DNA of 64,000 nucleotides from Arthrobacter sp. B6 (lineage in GTDB: Bacteria; Actinomycetota; Actinomycetes; Actinomycetales; Micrococcaceae), in the NCBI RefSeq assembly GCF_001663775.1, contig NZ_KV467168.1, positions 2,718,780 through 2,782,779 of the forward strand, in the 5' to 3' direction. A program made the position numbers and the translations under genes. A model generated the notes under the pieces. That model ran no database searches. It saw only the letters and a program-made list of their open reading frames with translations, and had not been told where the DNA came from. Of this stretch, positions 1-13,492 are shown piece by piece (position 1 is the first letter of the stretch; every line of letters begins with the position of its first letter).

Positions 1-72
1 CCGGAAGCTAAGACCCACAGCGCCGATGGTACTGCACCCGGGAGGGTGTGGGAGAGTAGGTCACCGCCGGAC
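1..72 (+). rRNA. rrf: 5S ribosomal RNA, 3' part (cut by window edge)
   Basis: The 72 bases are identical to the last 72 bases of the complete 5S gene at 10323-10440. The 5' part lies outside the window. This is the end of a separate upstream rRNA operon, so two rRNA operons stand in tandem here. Confidence 0.95.
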
Positions 73-85
73 AACCATTAAGGTC

Positions 86-121
86 GAGAACCCCCCAACA
101 CACACGTGTCGGGGGGTTCTC
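86..121 (+). terminator. Terminator hairpin after the upstream rRNA operon
   Basis: An 11-bp stem (86-96 with 111-121, six C:G pairs at its inner end) directly follows the 5S end. Only a short T stretch follows. The second 5S has a hairpin in the equivalent place (10453-10482). An in-frame ATG at 106 lies inside this hairpin and is therefore not a credible start for the next gene. Confidence 0.75.
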
Positions 122-183
122 CCACTTTAACCACCAAACAAGTGGGAGGGCCTCCCCTGACCGTAGCCCTAGAATTACGGTTT

Positions 184-1188
184 ATGAGCTCCTCCCCTGG
201 CCGGTCCGCCAAGCGCGCCACGATCCTCGACGTCGCCGCTGCAGCGGGTGTTTCGCGCCAGACGGTGACGCGGGCGATGAACGACATGACCGGGATCAGG
301 CAGGATACGCGCGAACGCGTCCAGCAGCTCGCCCGCGAGATGGGCTACACACCCAGCCGTTATGCTAAGGGTCTCGTCCAGGGTGCCCGCACCGCAATTG
401 GGCTGGCCATACCTGACCTCACCAACCCGTACTTTCCCGCCTTTGCCTCCAGCGTCGTGGAGATGGCAACGCTGCGTGGCTGGAATGTGGTGGTGGATGA
501 TTTTGGCCACGGAAGTGGCAGCAGCCTGGATGCCGTGAAGCGGCTGTCCCCACAGGTAGATGCCGTCATCGGCTACCTGGGTCCCAGTGCGGACAAGGCC
601 CAGGCTTTGCTGGGTCAGCGCCCCGTGGTGGTACTGGATGAGCCAGCCGGCTTGACCGCCGGCGGCATCTCCTTCGATTACTCATTTGCGGCCGGACTGG
701 CTCTGGAGCGTCTGGGCGCCATCGGCAGCACCCGTCTTGCCTACCTTGATGCGGGGCCTGCCACGCTGCTCTCCGCCAGGGGTGCTGCTGTTAGCCGGGC
801 TGCCGCAGATCTCGGCATAGAACTCACAGTGGTCCATTCCCGTGATTCCGCTGAGGGGGCACGCGATGCCGTCGGATCCCTCGTGGCCGAGTATCCGGCC
901 GTGGACGGGCTCCTTACGTTCAATGACCTGATGGCAGCAGGTGCGCTGAAGGGGCTGGCAGCCAGCGGCCGTTCGGTTCCGCGCGATTGTGCCGTGATCG
1001 GTATGGACGGCATCCCGCTGGGCTTGCTGATCACCCCGGAGTTGACCACCCTCTCGCTGGACCTGCGCGACGTGGGACGGGCCGCCGTCGACCTTCTGGA
1101 CGGGCTGCTGACGGGTGCCCTGCCGCCGTACGGGGCGGGTTCGCACCTGACGCTCCGCCATGAGCTCGCCATCCGCGGCTCGGCCTAG
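184..1188 (+). CDS. LacI-family transcriptional regulator
   Basis: 334-aa LacI/GalR repressor. Residues about 11-60 form the N-terminal helix-turn-helix (ATILDVAAAAGVSRQTVTRA), followed by a periplasmic-binding-protein-like ligand domain to the C terminus; the length is usual for the family. ATG 184 is chosen because the only upstream in-frame ATG (106) lies in the preceding terminator. No clear Shine-Dalgarno is visible, but a TAGAAT box at 170-175 sits about 8 nt before the ATG, so the mRNA may be leaderless. It lies directly upstream of a beta-galactosidase, with a perfect palindrome between the two, so it most likely represses that gene in response to a galactoside. The ligand is inferred from context only. 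Confidence 0.9.
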   Translation: MSSSPGRSAKRATILDVAAAAGVSRQTVTRAMNDMTGIRQDTRERVQQLAREMGYTPSRYAKGLVQGARTAIGLAIPDLTNPYFPAFASSVVEMATLRGWNVVVDDFGHGSGSSLDAVKRLSPQVDAVIGYLGPSADKAQALLGQRPVVVLDEPAGLTAGGISFDYSFAAGLALERLGAIGSTRLAYLDAGPATLLSARGAAVSRAAADLGIELTVVHSRDSAEGARDAVGSLVAEYPAVDGLLTFNDLMAAGALKGLAASGRSVPRDCAVIGMDGIPLGLLITPELTTLSLDLRDVGRAAVDLLDGLLTGALPPYGAGSHLTLRHELAIRGSA

Positions 1189-1232
1189 AAGGGCCCTACC
1201 CAAATCGCCTGCCGCCGGATAGTCTTAACAAG

Positions 1233-1250
1233 TTCGTGAACGTTCACGAA
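1233..1250. promoter_or_regulatory. Putative LacI-family operator
   Basis: TTCGTGAACGTTCACGAA is a perfect 18-bp palindrome with a central CG, the usual form of LacI-family operators. It lies 45 bp after the regulator stop codon and 57 bp before the beta-galactosidase start, overlapping where its promoter should be. Confidence 0.75.
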
Positions 1251-1306
1251 GTATTTGGAACGGCGCCGAACGCGGCCCTAAGCAACCCTTTAGCAAGGAA
1301 AATCCC

Positions 1307-4300
1307 ATGTCAGTTCAGTCTCCCTCTGCGCCGGCCGGGACCCCGGCGAAGACCTCCCCGCAGCCGCAGAGCCGCGCCTTGGACATTGGCGTCGACGACG
1401 TCGAGGCCCTGGCGTCCCTGGAACCGGCCCGCGGCACCCTGCCGGCCCGCGCCTACCTCGAAAGCGACGCCCCCAGGAAGTCCCTCAACGGTGAGTGGCA
1501 GTTCCGCCTCAGCCCCGGAATTCGGCAGGCAGCGCGGGACGGCTGGCAGCTTGGCGAGGACCTCGGCGGGTTCACAGGACTGCCGGTTCCCTCCAGCTGG
1601 TCCATGCACGGGCATGGCGCACCGGCGTACACGAACGTGCAGTTTCCCTTTGCCGTGGAGCCGCCCCATGTGCAGGACGCAAACCCAATTGGGGATCACC
1701 TGGTGGAATTCGAGGCGGGCCCTGAATTCCTCCCCCGGGCCATCCTCCGGTTCGATGGCATCGACTCCGCCGCCACGGTATGGCTCAACGGCACGGAACT
1801 GGGCACCACGCGCGGGAGCCGGTTGGCGCACGAATTTGATGTCACTGGAATCCTGAAAAACGGCGCCAACATGCTGGCCGTCCGTGTAGCGCAGTTCTCC
1901 GCCGCGAGCTACGTGGAGGACCAGGACATGTGGTGGTTGCCGGGAATCTTCCGCGACGTCACCCTGCAGGCCAGGCCGGACCAGGGAATCGACGACGTAT
2001 TTGTGCACGCCGACTATGACCACAAGACAGGCGAAGGCATCCTGCGTGTTGAGGTGAGCCGCGCCGGTGAGGCGATTGCCGCCGTCGTGCGTGTTCCGGA
2101 ACTCAGCCTGGAATTGGACGCCGGCACCGAACACCGAGTCCCGGCCGTCTCGCCCTGGTCGGCGGAGCTGCCCCGGCTTTACGAGGCGACTGTCAGCGCA
2201 CCCGGCGAGACCGTGACGCTGCAGCTCGGCTTCCGCAGCATCACTATCGAGGACGCCCAATTCAAGGTCAACGGCCAACGGATCCTGCTGCGTGGAGTAA
2301 ACCGCCACGAGCACCACCCCAGGCTGGGCCGTGTGGTGCCCCGCGACGTTGTGGAGGCGGAGCTGCGGCTCATGAAGCAACACAACATCAATGCCATCCG
2401 TACCTCCCATTACCCGCCGCACCCCGACTTTCTGGCCCTTGCCGACCAGTTGGGCTTCTACGTGGTGCTTGAATGCGACCTGGAGACCCACGGTTTTGAG
2501 AGTGCGGGCTGGAACCAGAATCCCAGCGACGACCCGCGATGGGAGCCGGCGCTGCTGGACAGGATGCGGCGGACTGTGGAGCGGGACAAGAACCACGCCG
2601 CCGTCATTATGTGGTCCCTGGGCAACGAGGCGGGCACTGGCAGGAACCTGGCGGCCATGTCCCGTTGGGCCAAGGACAGGGATCCGTCCCGGCCCATCCA
2701 CTACGAGGGCGACTGGAGCTCGGCCTACGTCGACGTCTATTCGCGGATGTACGCCAGCCAGGCCGAGACGGAGCTGATCGGCAAGGGAATCGAGGAGCCG
2801 CTGGAGGATCCAGGGCTGGATGCCCGCCGTCGTGCCATGCCTTTTGTGCTGTGCGAGTACGTCCATGCCATGGGTAACGGCCCCGGCGGCATGTCCGAAT
2901 ACCAGGAGCTCTTTGACCGGTATCCCCGGCTGATGGGCGGCTTCGTGTGGGAGTGGCTGGAGCACGGAATCACGGTCATGGACGCAGGCGGCCGTGAGCA
3001 CTTCGCGTACGGCGGCGACTTCGGCGAGGAAGTTCACGACGGCAACTTTGTGACCGACGGCCTGGTGGACGCGCACCGCAACCCGCGGCCCGGGCTGCTT
3101 GACTTCAAGAAGGTCATCGAACCCCTGCGCCTCACCGTGGCAGAGGACTGGTCCGGCTTCACAGTACGGAACGGCTTCGACTTCGCCGATACCTCGGCGC
3201 TCAGCTTCCGGTACGTGCTGGAGGCCGACGGCGGTGCGGGCGACGGCGGTTCGGTGCTCGCGGACGGCCTGGTGGACATTTTGCCGCTGGAGCCACGCGG
3301 GGAAACGTTCGCTGACCTTCCTGCCGGCCTGGCGTCGCTCGCCGGCGGACGCGCAGCCGTCCTCACCGTCAGCGCCGTCCTTGCCGTCGGCACGGACTGG
3401 GCCGAGGCCGGCCATGAACTCGCATGGGGCCAGTCGGTCCACGACGTTGCGCTGGCCGAGAGGCCTGGGCCGATTGAGGCGGTGGGCGTTTCGCCGACTG
3501 CACTTCAACTGGGACCTGTGGTATTCGACCGGGCCTCGGGGCGGCCCCTCTCCATTGGCAGTGTCCCTGTCGACGACTTCCGCCTGGTGCTCTGGTGGGC
3601 ACCAACGGACAACGACTTGGGCAGCGAATGGGCGGGGCCCGATCGGCGGACGCTTGCCACCCAATGGGCCGAGGCCGGGCTCAACCGGCTGCACCCGCGG
3701 TTGCTTGGCATCTCCGCGGACCCGGCCCCGGGTGGCGGGGAGATCCTGACCGTACGCACGCGGCTGGCCGCGGCGGACAAGCAGTACGGAGTGCTGGTTG
3801 ACTACTCGTGGAGCACCAACGGAGACGCTGTGGGGCTGCGGACCCAGGTCCGTCCGGACGGGGACTGGACCAACGCCGGATTTCCCGTCGAGTGGGCGCG
3901 GATCGGTCTCGAGCTCGTGCTGGGGGCCGAGGCCGGTACCGTGGCCTGGTTCGGCCAGGGGCCGCACCAGGGCTACCCCGACACCGGGCAGGGCACAAAG
4001 ACCGGCTGGTTCACCATGCCTCTGGAGGGTATGGACGTCGACTACGTTCGGCCGCAAGAGTCCGGTGCACGGTCAGGCGTGCACTCCGCGTCCATAGAGC
4101 TCGACGCCGGCACGCTGGAGATCGCGGGCGCTCCCTTCGCCCTGACGGTCCGGCCTTACAGCCTGGACGTCCTCGACGCCGCAAAGCACCGGACGGACCT
4201 CGTCCCTGACGGCCGGGCCTACGTGTACATCGACACTGCGCGCCGGGGGGTGGGTACGGCAGCGTGCGGCCCAGGAGTACTCGAGGCGTATCGGCTCACA

Positions 4301-4345
4301 CCCCGGAAAGCTGATTTCAGTGTGGTTTTGCGGGTCCGGAACTGA
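1307..4345 (+). CDS. lacZ: Beta-galactosidase, glycoside hydrolase family 2 (LacZ type)
   Basis: 1012-aa cytoplasmic GH2 enzyme close to the E. coli LacZ length; it hydrolyses terminal beta-galactosides. It has the N-terminal jelly-roll (about 60-220), the immunoglobulin-like domain, the TIM barrel (about 320-610) and the C-terminal beta-galactosidase small-chain domain with its PHQGYPD stretch. The acid/base Glu441 is in MWSLGNEAG and the nucleophile Glu517 in LCEYVHAMGN. ATG 1307 is preceded by GCAAGGAA. There is no signal peptide and no permease next to it, so uptake of the substrate must be encoded elsewhere. The 18-bp palindrome at 1233-1250 is the likely control site of the upstream LacI protein. 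Confidence 0.95.
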   Translation: MSVQSPSAPAGTPAKTSPQPQSRALDIGVDDVEALASLEPARGTLPARAYLESDAPRKSLNGEWQFRLSPGIRQAARDGWQLGEDLGGFTGLPVPSSWSMHGHGAPAYTNVQFPFAVEPPHVQDANPIGDHLVEFEAGPEFLPRAILRFDGIDSAATVWLNGTELGTTRGSRLAHEFDVTGILKNGANMLAVRVAQFSAASYVEDQDMWWLPGIFRDVTLQARPDQGIDDVFVHADYDHKTGEGILRVEVSRAGEAIAAVVRVPELSLELDAGTEHRVPAVSPWSAELPRLYEATVSAPGETVTLQLGFRSITIEDAQFKVNGQRILLRGVNRHEHHPRLGRVVPRDVVEAELRLMKQHNINAIRTSHYPPHPDFLALADQLGFYVVLECDLETHGFESAGWNQNPSDDPRWEPALLDRMRRTVERDKNHAAVIMWSLGNEAGTGRNLAAMSRWAKDRDPSRPIHYEGDWSSAYVDVYSRMYASQAETELIGKGIEEPLEDPGLDARRRAMPFVLCEYVHAMGNGPGGMSEYQELFDRYPRLMGGFVWEWLEHGITVMDAGGREHFAYGGDFGEEVHDGNFVTDGLVDAHRNPRPGLLDFKKVIEPLRLTVAEDWSGFTVRNGFDFADTSALSFRYVLEADGGAGDGGSVLADGLVDILPLEPRGETFADLPAGLASLAGGRAAVLTVSAVLAVGTDWAEAGHELAWGQSVHDVALAERPGPIEAVGVSPTALQLGPVVFDRASGRPLSIGSVPVDDFRLVLWWAPTDNDLGSEWAGPDRRTLATQWAEAGLNRLHPRLLGISADPAPGGGEILTVRTRLAAADKQYGVLVDYSWSTNGDAVGLRTQVRPDGDWTNAGFPVEWARIGLELVLGAEAGTVAWFGQGPHQGYPDTGQGTKTGWFTMPLEGMDVDYVRPQESGARSGVHSASIELDAGTLEIAGAPFALTVRPYSLDVLDAAKHRTDLVPDGRAYVYIDTARRGVGTAACGPGVLEAYRLTPRKADFSVVLRVRN

Positions 4346-4435
4346 TGGTCTGACTGCCCTCGCCGCGGGTGGTGCTCGTGTGACCCACCCCATAGCGGGT
4401 GATTTGAGCGGCTGGACCGTCGGGGCAATGCATAA

Positions 4436-4475
4436 GGCCCCCGAAATCCCTGTAAATACAGGGATTTCGGGGGCC
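4436..4475. terminator. Perfect 19-bp hairpin downstream of lacZ
   Basis: Two perfectly complementary 19-nt arms (4436-4454 and 4457-4475) are separated by 2 nt. It lies 90 bp after the lacZ stop and before the rRNA promoter, so it probably ends lacZ transcription. No T tract follows on either strand, which is unusual for an intrinsic terminator. Confidence 0.6.
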
Positions 4476-4662
4476 AGCGGCATCCCGCAATGTGGATTTG
4501 CCGTGGGGGGTCCGGCCGTGTATTGTTTTCTGAGTCGCCGCCGCTGAAGCGGAAAAATAGTGACAAACCCCCTTCTTCAACAGCCTGAAAACGGCACGTT
4601 TCTTAGCGTGCCGGACACAGGCGGGGCCGGTTCGTCTGGGCAGGAAATCGCGAAAACGCTGA

Positions 4663-4692
4663 TTTGCAAAGCCCCTCGAAACCGGGTAAGTT
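4663..4692 (+). promoter_or_regulatory. Putative rRNA operon promoter
   Basis: A TTTGCA (-35, 4663-4668) and TAAGTT (-10, 4687-4692) pair with an 18-nt spacer stands about 245 nt before the 16S start. Other promoters between 4480 and 4700 are possible but I cannot rank them. Confidence 0.5.
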
Positions 4693-4756
4693 TGAAAAGT
4701 TGCTCCGGAGCGATCCATGGCTGTTGTTTGGTTGTGGTGGTGCCGGGTGTGTCTGT

Positions 4757-4785
4757 TGTTTGAGAACTCAATAGTGTGCCAAGTT
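4757..4785 (+). other. rRNA leader antitermination/processing segment
   Basis: The sequence GTTTGAGAACTCAATAGTG recurs in similar form before the 23S (6821-6843), as expected for a boxA-like leader. The part at 4769-4782 is complementary, with one mismatch, to 6673-6686 behind the 16S, so it can form the pre-16S processing stem cut by RNase III. Confidence 0.55.
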
Positions 4786-4937
4786 TGTTGATACCAATTG
4801 TTTTATTGATTGGTTGTTTTGGCCAGATCGTGCCGCCCCTGTGGTGTGGTTTGGTTTTTACAGCTGGTTTCAAATTTTGTGCAGCCGTTTTATCCCGTTT
4901 TCCCGGGGTTGGTGGTTGTGTCTGTTTTTGTTTTACT

Positions 4938-10100
<5,163 letters not shown>

Positions 10101-10322
10101 CACACACCCCTTTCGTGAACGGCATTCAAAAGACGTTCACACCACGAAAAGGGTAAAAAGAAACAAGACTGCTTGCGTCCACTATGTGGTTCCCAAACAA
10201 CAAACCAAACGTTGCTTGCGGAACACAACTAAATAACAACACCACAGTTCCCTAACAGGAACATGTTGTAACCACAGACTTCCCACACACCCGCCCCCTG
10301 GCGGCGTGTGACGGGTAACAGG
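10101..10322 (+). other. 23S-5S spacer with pre-23S processing stem
   Basis: No gene. 10174-10208 is complementary to 6811-6847 and closes the pre-23S processing stem. Confidence 0.65.
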
Positions 10323-10440
10323 GTTACGGCGGTCATAGCGTGGGGGAAACGCCCGGTCCCATTCCGAACCCGGAAGCTAAGACCCACAGCGCCGATGGTA
10401 CTGCACCCGGGAGGGTGTGGGAGAGTAGGTCACCGCCGGA
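10323..10440 (+). rRNA. rrf: 5S ribosomal RNA
   Basis: Complete 5S of about 118 nt, beginning GTTACGGCGGTCATAGCG and ending with the complementary CACCGCCGGAC. Its 3' 72 nt match the partial copy at 1-72 exactly. Confidence 0.96.
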
Positions 10441-10452
10441 CATAAATTAGGC

Positions 10453-10482
10453 TCAGGCCCCGACAAACACGTCGGGGCCTGA
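10453..10482 (+). terminator. rRNA operon terminator
   Basis: A 12-bp stem, TCAGGCCCCGAC with its complement (10453-10464 and 10471-10482), with a 6-nt loop, 12 nt after the 5S. A short ATTTA follows. Confidence 0.8.
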
Positions 10483-10499
10483 CCCATTTAACCCACCAA

Positions 10500-10760
10500 A
10501 CCCCCACCCATCACCTGCACCCTTCCACGCAACCCCCACCCACACCCTGCAACGCTCCGCGCGACCCTCACCCACACCCTGCAGCCTTCCGCGCGACCCT
10601 CTCCCACATCCTGCACCTTTTCACGCGACCCTCTTGCACCCCGCGGAACCCGACCAGGGGCACCCAACACCGCACCGCCGTCATACACTGTCCGGACGGC
10701 ACAAAAGCGAGAGAGCATCCCGGCAAAACCCGCAACAAATGAGAGAGCATCCCCTGGGAC
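10500..10760 (-). repeat. 32-bp-period intergenic tandem repeat, locus 1
   Basis: Read on the minus strand, TGCAGG recurs exactly every 32 bp (plus-strand CCTGCA at 10514, 10546, 10578 and 10610) inside units that share GAGGGTCGCG and TGCAGG. On the plus strand two further units, both starting GAGAGAGCATCCC at 10709 and 10741, are also 32 bp apart. The motif TGCAGGAWGTGRGAGAG is shared with the array at 30573-30735. The minus-strand open frame across this stretch is only the repeat being translated. The remaining 10761-10963 holds no other feature I can name. Confidence 0.75.
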
Positions 10761-10963
10761 GGGGCAGGACGTTCGGCTGAGCGTCCGCTGTGGGCGCAAT
10801 TCCCGGCACAAATCCCCTAAAATCGGGTGATTTTAGTCAAAAAGTCGCGGAAACACGCGGAATTTGCGGTCCCCGCCGGTCCAAGCTGGTAAGTTTTCGA
10901 ACAGTGGCTTGTACGCATGCCGCGTGCAGGCTCCAGAAATCATGACCGTCCAGGAGGACATCA

Positions 10964-11251
10964 ATGGCTAAGAACCGTAGTGAACTTGTTTCAGAGGTAG
11001 CAGGCAAGGCCGGCACCAGCCAGGCAGCCGTCAACTCCGTTCTCGATGCACTGTTCGAGGTTTTCGAGACCTCTGTCGCCGCGGGCGAGAAGATCACCAT
11101 CCCGGGTTGGCTCGCCGTCGAGCGCACCGACCGTGCAGCACGCACCGGCCGCAACCCGCAGACCGGCGAGACCATCCAGATCGCCGCCGGCCACAGCGTC
11201 AAGCTGACCGCTGGTTCCAAGCTGAAGGCTGCAGTCGCCAAGAAGAAGTAG
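10964..11251 (+). CDS. hup: HU family DNA-binding protein
   Basis: 95-aa histone-like nucleoid protein that bends and compacts DNA as a dimer. The IHF/HU fold spans the whole protein: an N-terminal helical pair (KNRSELVSEVAGKAGTSQAA), the beta saddle and arm with GRNPQTGETIQI, and a basic end AVAKKK. It lacks the long lysine/alanine tail of the large actinobacterial HupB. ATG 10964 has a strong CCAGGAGG Shine-Dalgarno. It is followed by its own hairpin terminator, so it is probably monocistronic. Confidence 0.95.
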   Translation: MAKNRSELVSEVAGKAGTSQAAVNSVLDALFEVFETSVAAGEKITIPGWLAVERTDRAARTGRNPQTGETIQIAAGHSVKLTAGSKLKAAVAKKK

Positions 11252-11270
11252 TCTTCTTCAGCAGCATCTG

Positions 11271-11304
11271 TGGAGCGGCAACCTTGTGGTTGCCGCTCCA
11301 CTGC
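11271..11304 (+). terminator. Terminator after hup
   Basis: A 13-bp stem (11271-11283 with 11288-11300) with a TTGT loop, 19 nt after the hup stop, followed by CTGCTTT. Confidence 0.8.
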
Positions 11305-11350
11305 TTTAAGCCGATTCGCCGCCTCGGCACGTGTAGCGGACAATGGATAG

Positions 11351-13492
11351 GTGCCTTCCGCAGCAAAATCCCGTCCCACCGCACCCCGGCCAGCACCCCA
11401 CACGGGAGCCTCCGGACTGCTGGCCGGTGCCTTGGGAATTTCGCGGCCGTGGCAGTTCGCGGGGCTCGCAGCACTGCTCCTGGGCCTGACTGCGGCGCTC
11501 CTGTTTTCCGGGGCGGCTGCAGCACGTGCCGTCTCGGACCCGGGCGCGCTGGTCCGCTGGGGGCTTCCCATCAGCAAAGCCATCCACAACGTCTCGCTGG
11601 CGACGGTAGTGGGCGGGCTGATCTTCGCCGTCGGCATCCTGCCCCGGAGTACGTCCCGGCGGTCCAGGGACGACGACGGTCCGGAACATCCGGCCTTCGC
11701 CAGGGCTTTGGCGGCCGCGGCGGCCGCCGGCGCAGCCTGGACCCTGTCTGCCATCGCCGTCCTGGTGTTCACGTACTCAGATGTCGCCGGCCAGGGCATT
11801 TCCGGGGACGCCGAGTTCACCCAGGCGCTGGTCTACTTCATGACGGACATCGAGACCGGGCGGGCGTGGCTCGCCGTCACCATCATCGCTGCCGTTGTCA
11901 CCACGGCGCTGTTCGGAGTGAGGTCACTGGGAGGCCTCGCGCTCACCCTGGTCCTGGCGCTCGTCGGCCTGGTGCCTGCCGCGCTGATTGGGCACTCGTC
12001 CAGCTCCTCGGATCACGAAGGCGCCATCAATTCCCTGGGCCTCCACCTCGTCGGCGTCAGTGCCTGGGTGGGCGGCATCATCATCCTGGCCGTGCTTTCC
12101 GGGACCCTGACCGCGTCAAAACCTGGCACCGCAGCCGACATCACCGAACCAACACTTCGCAGGTTCTCGTCCCTCGCCGGCTTTGCATTCATCCTGGTCT
12201 TTGCGTCCGGTGTCATCAACGCCAGCATCCGCATTACCAACTGGGGTGACCTCTTCGGCTCCGCCTACGGCCAGCTGATCCTGGCGAAGACCGCCGCCAC
12301 CCTGGTCCTGGGCGGCATCGGATTTATGCACCGGCAGTGGGTCATCCCGCAGCTGGGCCGCAAGGGGTCAGGGCTCTCATCCCGTCGCGTCCTGTGGCAG
12401 TTGGTGGTGGCGGAACTCCTCATCATGGGTGCCACCTCGGGCGTGGCCGTGGCATTGAGCCGTTCCGCACCCCCGCAGCCCACCACCTTTGCCCCCGACG
12501 CCTCGCCCGCATTCATCCTTACCGGCTACGAGCTGCCCCCCGAGCTGACGCCTGAGCGCTGGCTGACGGAGTGGCGCCTGGATTGGCTGTGGATCGCCGT
12601 CGCCCTCTTCGGGCTGGTCTCATACCTGCTGGGCGTGGCGAAGGTGCTGCGGCGTGGAGACAAGTGGCAGTGGTTCCGCACAGTGAACTGGGTCATCGGA
12701 CTGCTGGTGTTGACGTACATCACGTCCGGTCCGCCAGCTGTTTACGGCCGTGTCCTCTTCTCCGCGCACATGGTGGACCACATGGCCCTGACCATGGTGG
12801 CACCCATCTTCCTGGTACTCGGTGCACCGGCGACCTTGGCGCTCCGCGCCCTGCCGGCCCGCGGCGACGGCTCCCGCGGCCTGCGCGAATGGCTGCTGGT
12901 GTTTGTGCACTCCAAATTCTCGCAGCTCGTGACCCACCCCATTTTCGCGGCCGGCAACTTCGCCGGCTCCATCGTCCTGTTCTACTATTCGGACTTGTTC
13001 GGCTTCGCCATGCGCGAGCACGTGGGCCACGAGCTGATGATCCTGCACTTCCTGCTCACGGGATACATCTTCATCCTGAGCATGATCGGCTCGGACCCCC
13101 TTCCGCGCCGGGCACCGTACCCCATGCGGCTGGTGCTCCTCCTGGCCACCATGGGGTTTCACGCTTTCTTCGGCGTGGCCATCATGGGCGGCACCAACCT
13201 GCTGGCGGCTGATTACTTCGGCAACCTCGGCCGGGCCTGGGGTCCATCTGCTCTGCTGGACCAGCAGATGGGTGGCGCTGTGGCCTGGGGCATCGGAGAG
13301 GTGCCCACCCTGCTGGTGGCAATCGGCGTCGCCGTGATGTGGTCCCGGTCCGACGCGCGTGAAACCAAACGCGTGGACCGCGCGGCAGACAGGAATAACG
13401 ACGCCGATCTGACCGCTTACAACGATATGTTTGCCAAATTGGCTGAACGCGACGCCAAGCTGGCTGAACGAAACAAGCTGGAAGGACGCTGA
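11351..13492 (+). CDS. CopD/CtaG fusion: copper transport and cytochrome c oxidase assembly membrane protein
   Basis: 713-aa polytopic membrane protein. The N-terminal half (about 35-370) has the CopD-type copper-transport helix bundle (KAIHNVSLATVVGGLIFAVG early on). The C-terminal half (about 400-680) is a Caa3-type CtaG domain, with HMVDHMALTMVAPIFLVLGA and the conserved HELMILHFLLTG helix. Both families are linked to copper supply for haem-copper oxidases. The start is GTG 11351 with only a weak upstream GGATAG, so it is less certain than the frame. The stop overlaps the next start (TGATG), so the downstream thioredoxin/NHL protein is co-translated and may act in the same redox or copper pathway. 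The charged C terminus repeats an AERDAKLAERN pattern. Confidence 0.88.
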   Translation: MPSAAKSRPTAPRPAPHTGASGLLAGALGISRPWQFAGLAALLLGLTAALLFSGAAAARAVSDPGALVRWGLPISKAIHNVSLATVVGGLIFAVGILPRSTSRRSRDDDGPEHPAFARALAAAAAAGAAWTLSAIAVLVFTYSDVAGQGISGDAEFTQALVYFMTDIETGRAWLAVTIIAAVVTTALFGVRSLGGLALTLVLALVGLVPAALIGHSSSSSDHEGAINSLGLHLVGVSAWVGGIIILAVLSGTLTASKPGTAADITEPTLRRFSSLAGFAFILVFASGVINASIRITNWGDLFGSAYGQLILAKTAATLVLGGIGFMHRQWVIPQLGRKGSGLSSRRVLWQLVVAELLIMGATSGVAVALSRSAPPQPTTFAPDASPAFILTGYELPPELTPERWLTEWRLDWLWIAVALFGLVSYLLGVAKVLRRGDKWQWFRTVNWVIGLLVLTYITSGPPAVYGRVLFSAHMVDHMALTMVAPIFLVLGAPATLALRALPARGDGSRGLREWLLVFVHSKFSQLVTHPIFAAGNFAGSIVLFYYSDLFGFAMREHVGHELMILHFLLTGYIFILSMIGSDPLPRRAPYPMRLVLLLATMGFHAFFGVAIMGGTNLLAADYFGNLGRAWGPSALLDQQMGGAVAWGIGEVPTLLVAIGVAVMWSRSDARETKRVDRAADRNNDADLTAYNDMFAKLAERDAKLAERNKLEGR

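Noticed and set aside
106..183. A longer LacI reading frame starting at ATG 106
   Set aside because: The upstream 26 codons lie in and just behind the 5S terminator hairpin and do not resemble a LacI N terminus; ATG 184 begins the helix-turn-helix part at the usual distance.
1310..4057. A 915-codon open frame antisense to lacZ
   Set aside because: It is a GC-skew shadow of the GH2 gene, whose catalytic motifs are all on the plus strand; the antisense translation has no domain pattern.
10500..10640. Possible CRISPR array from the regular 32-bp spacing
   Set aside because: The units are adjacent and similar throughout; there are no unique spacers between conserved repeats and no cas genes.
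10488..10811. Minus-strand 107-codon frame rich in Gly, Arg and Val downstream of the 5S
   Set aside because: It is the 32-bp repeat array read as protein; no Shine-Dalgarno or conserved feature.
10837..11820. 327-codon minus-strand frame over hup and the CopD/CtaG gene
   Set aside because: It is antisense to two clear genes with strong motifs and has no protein-like features of its own.
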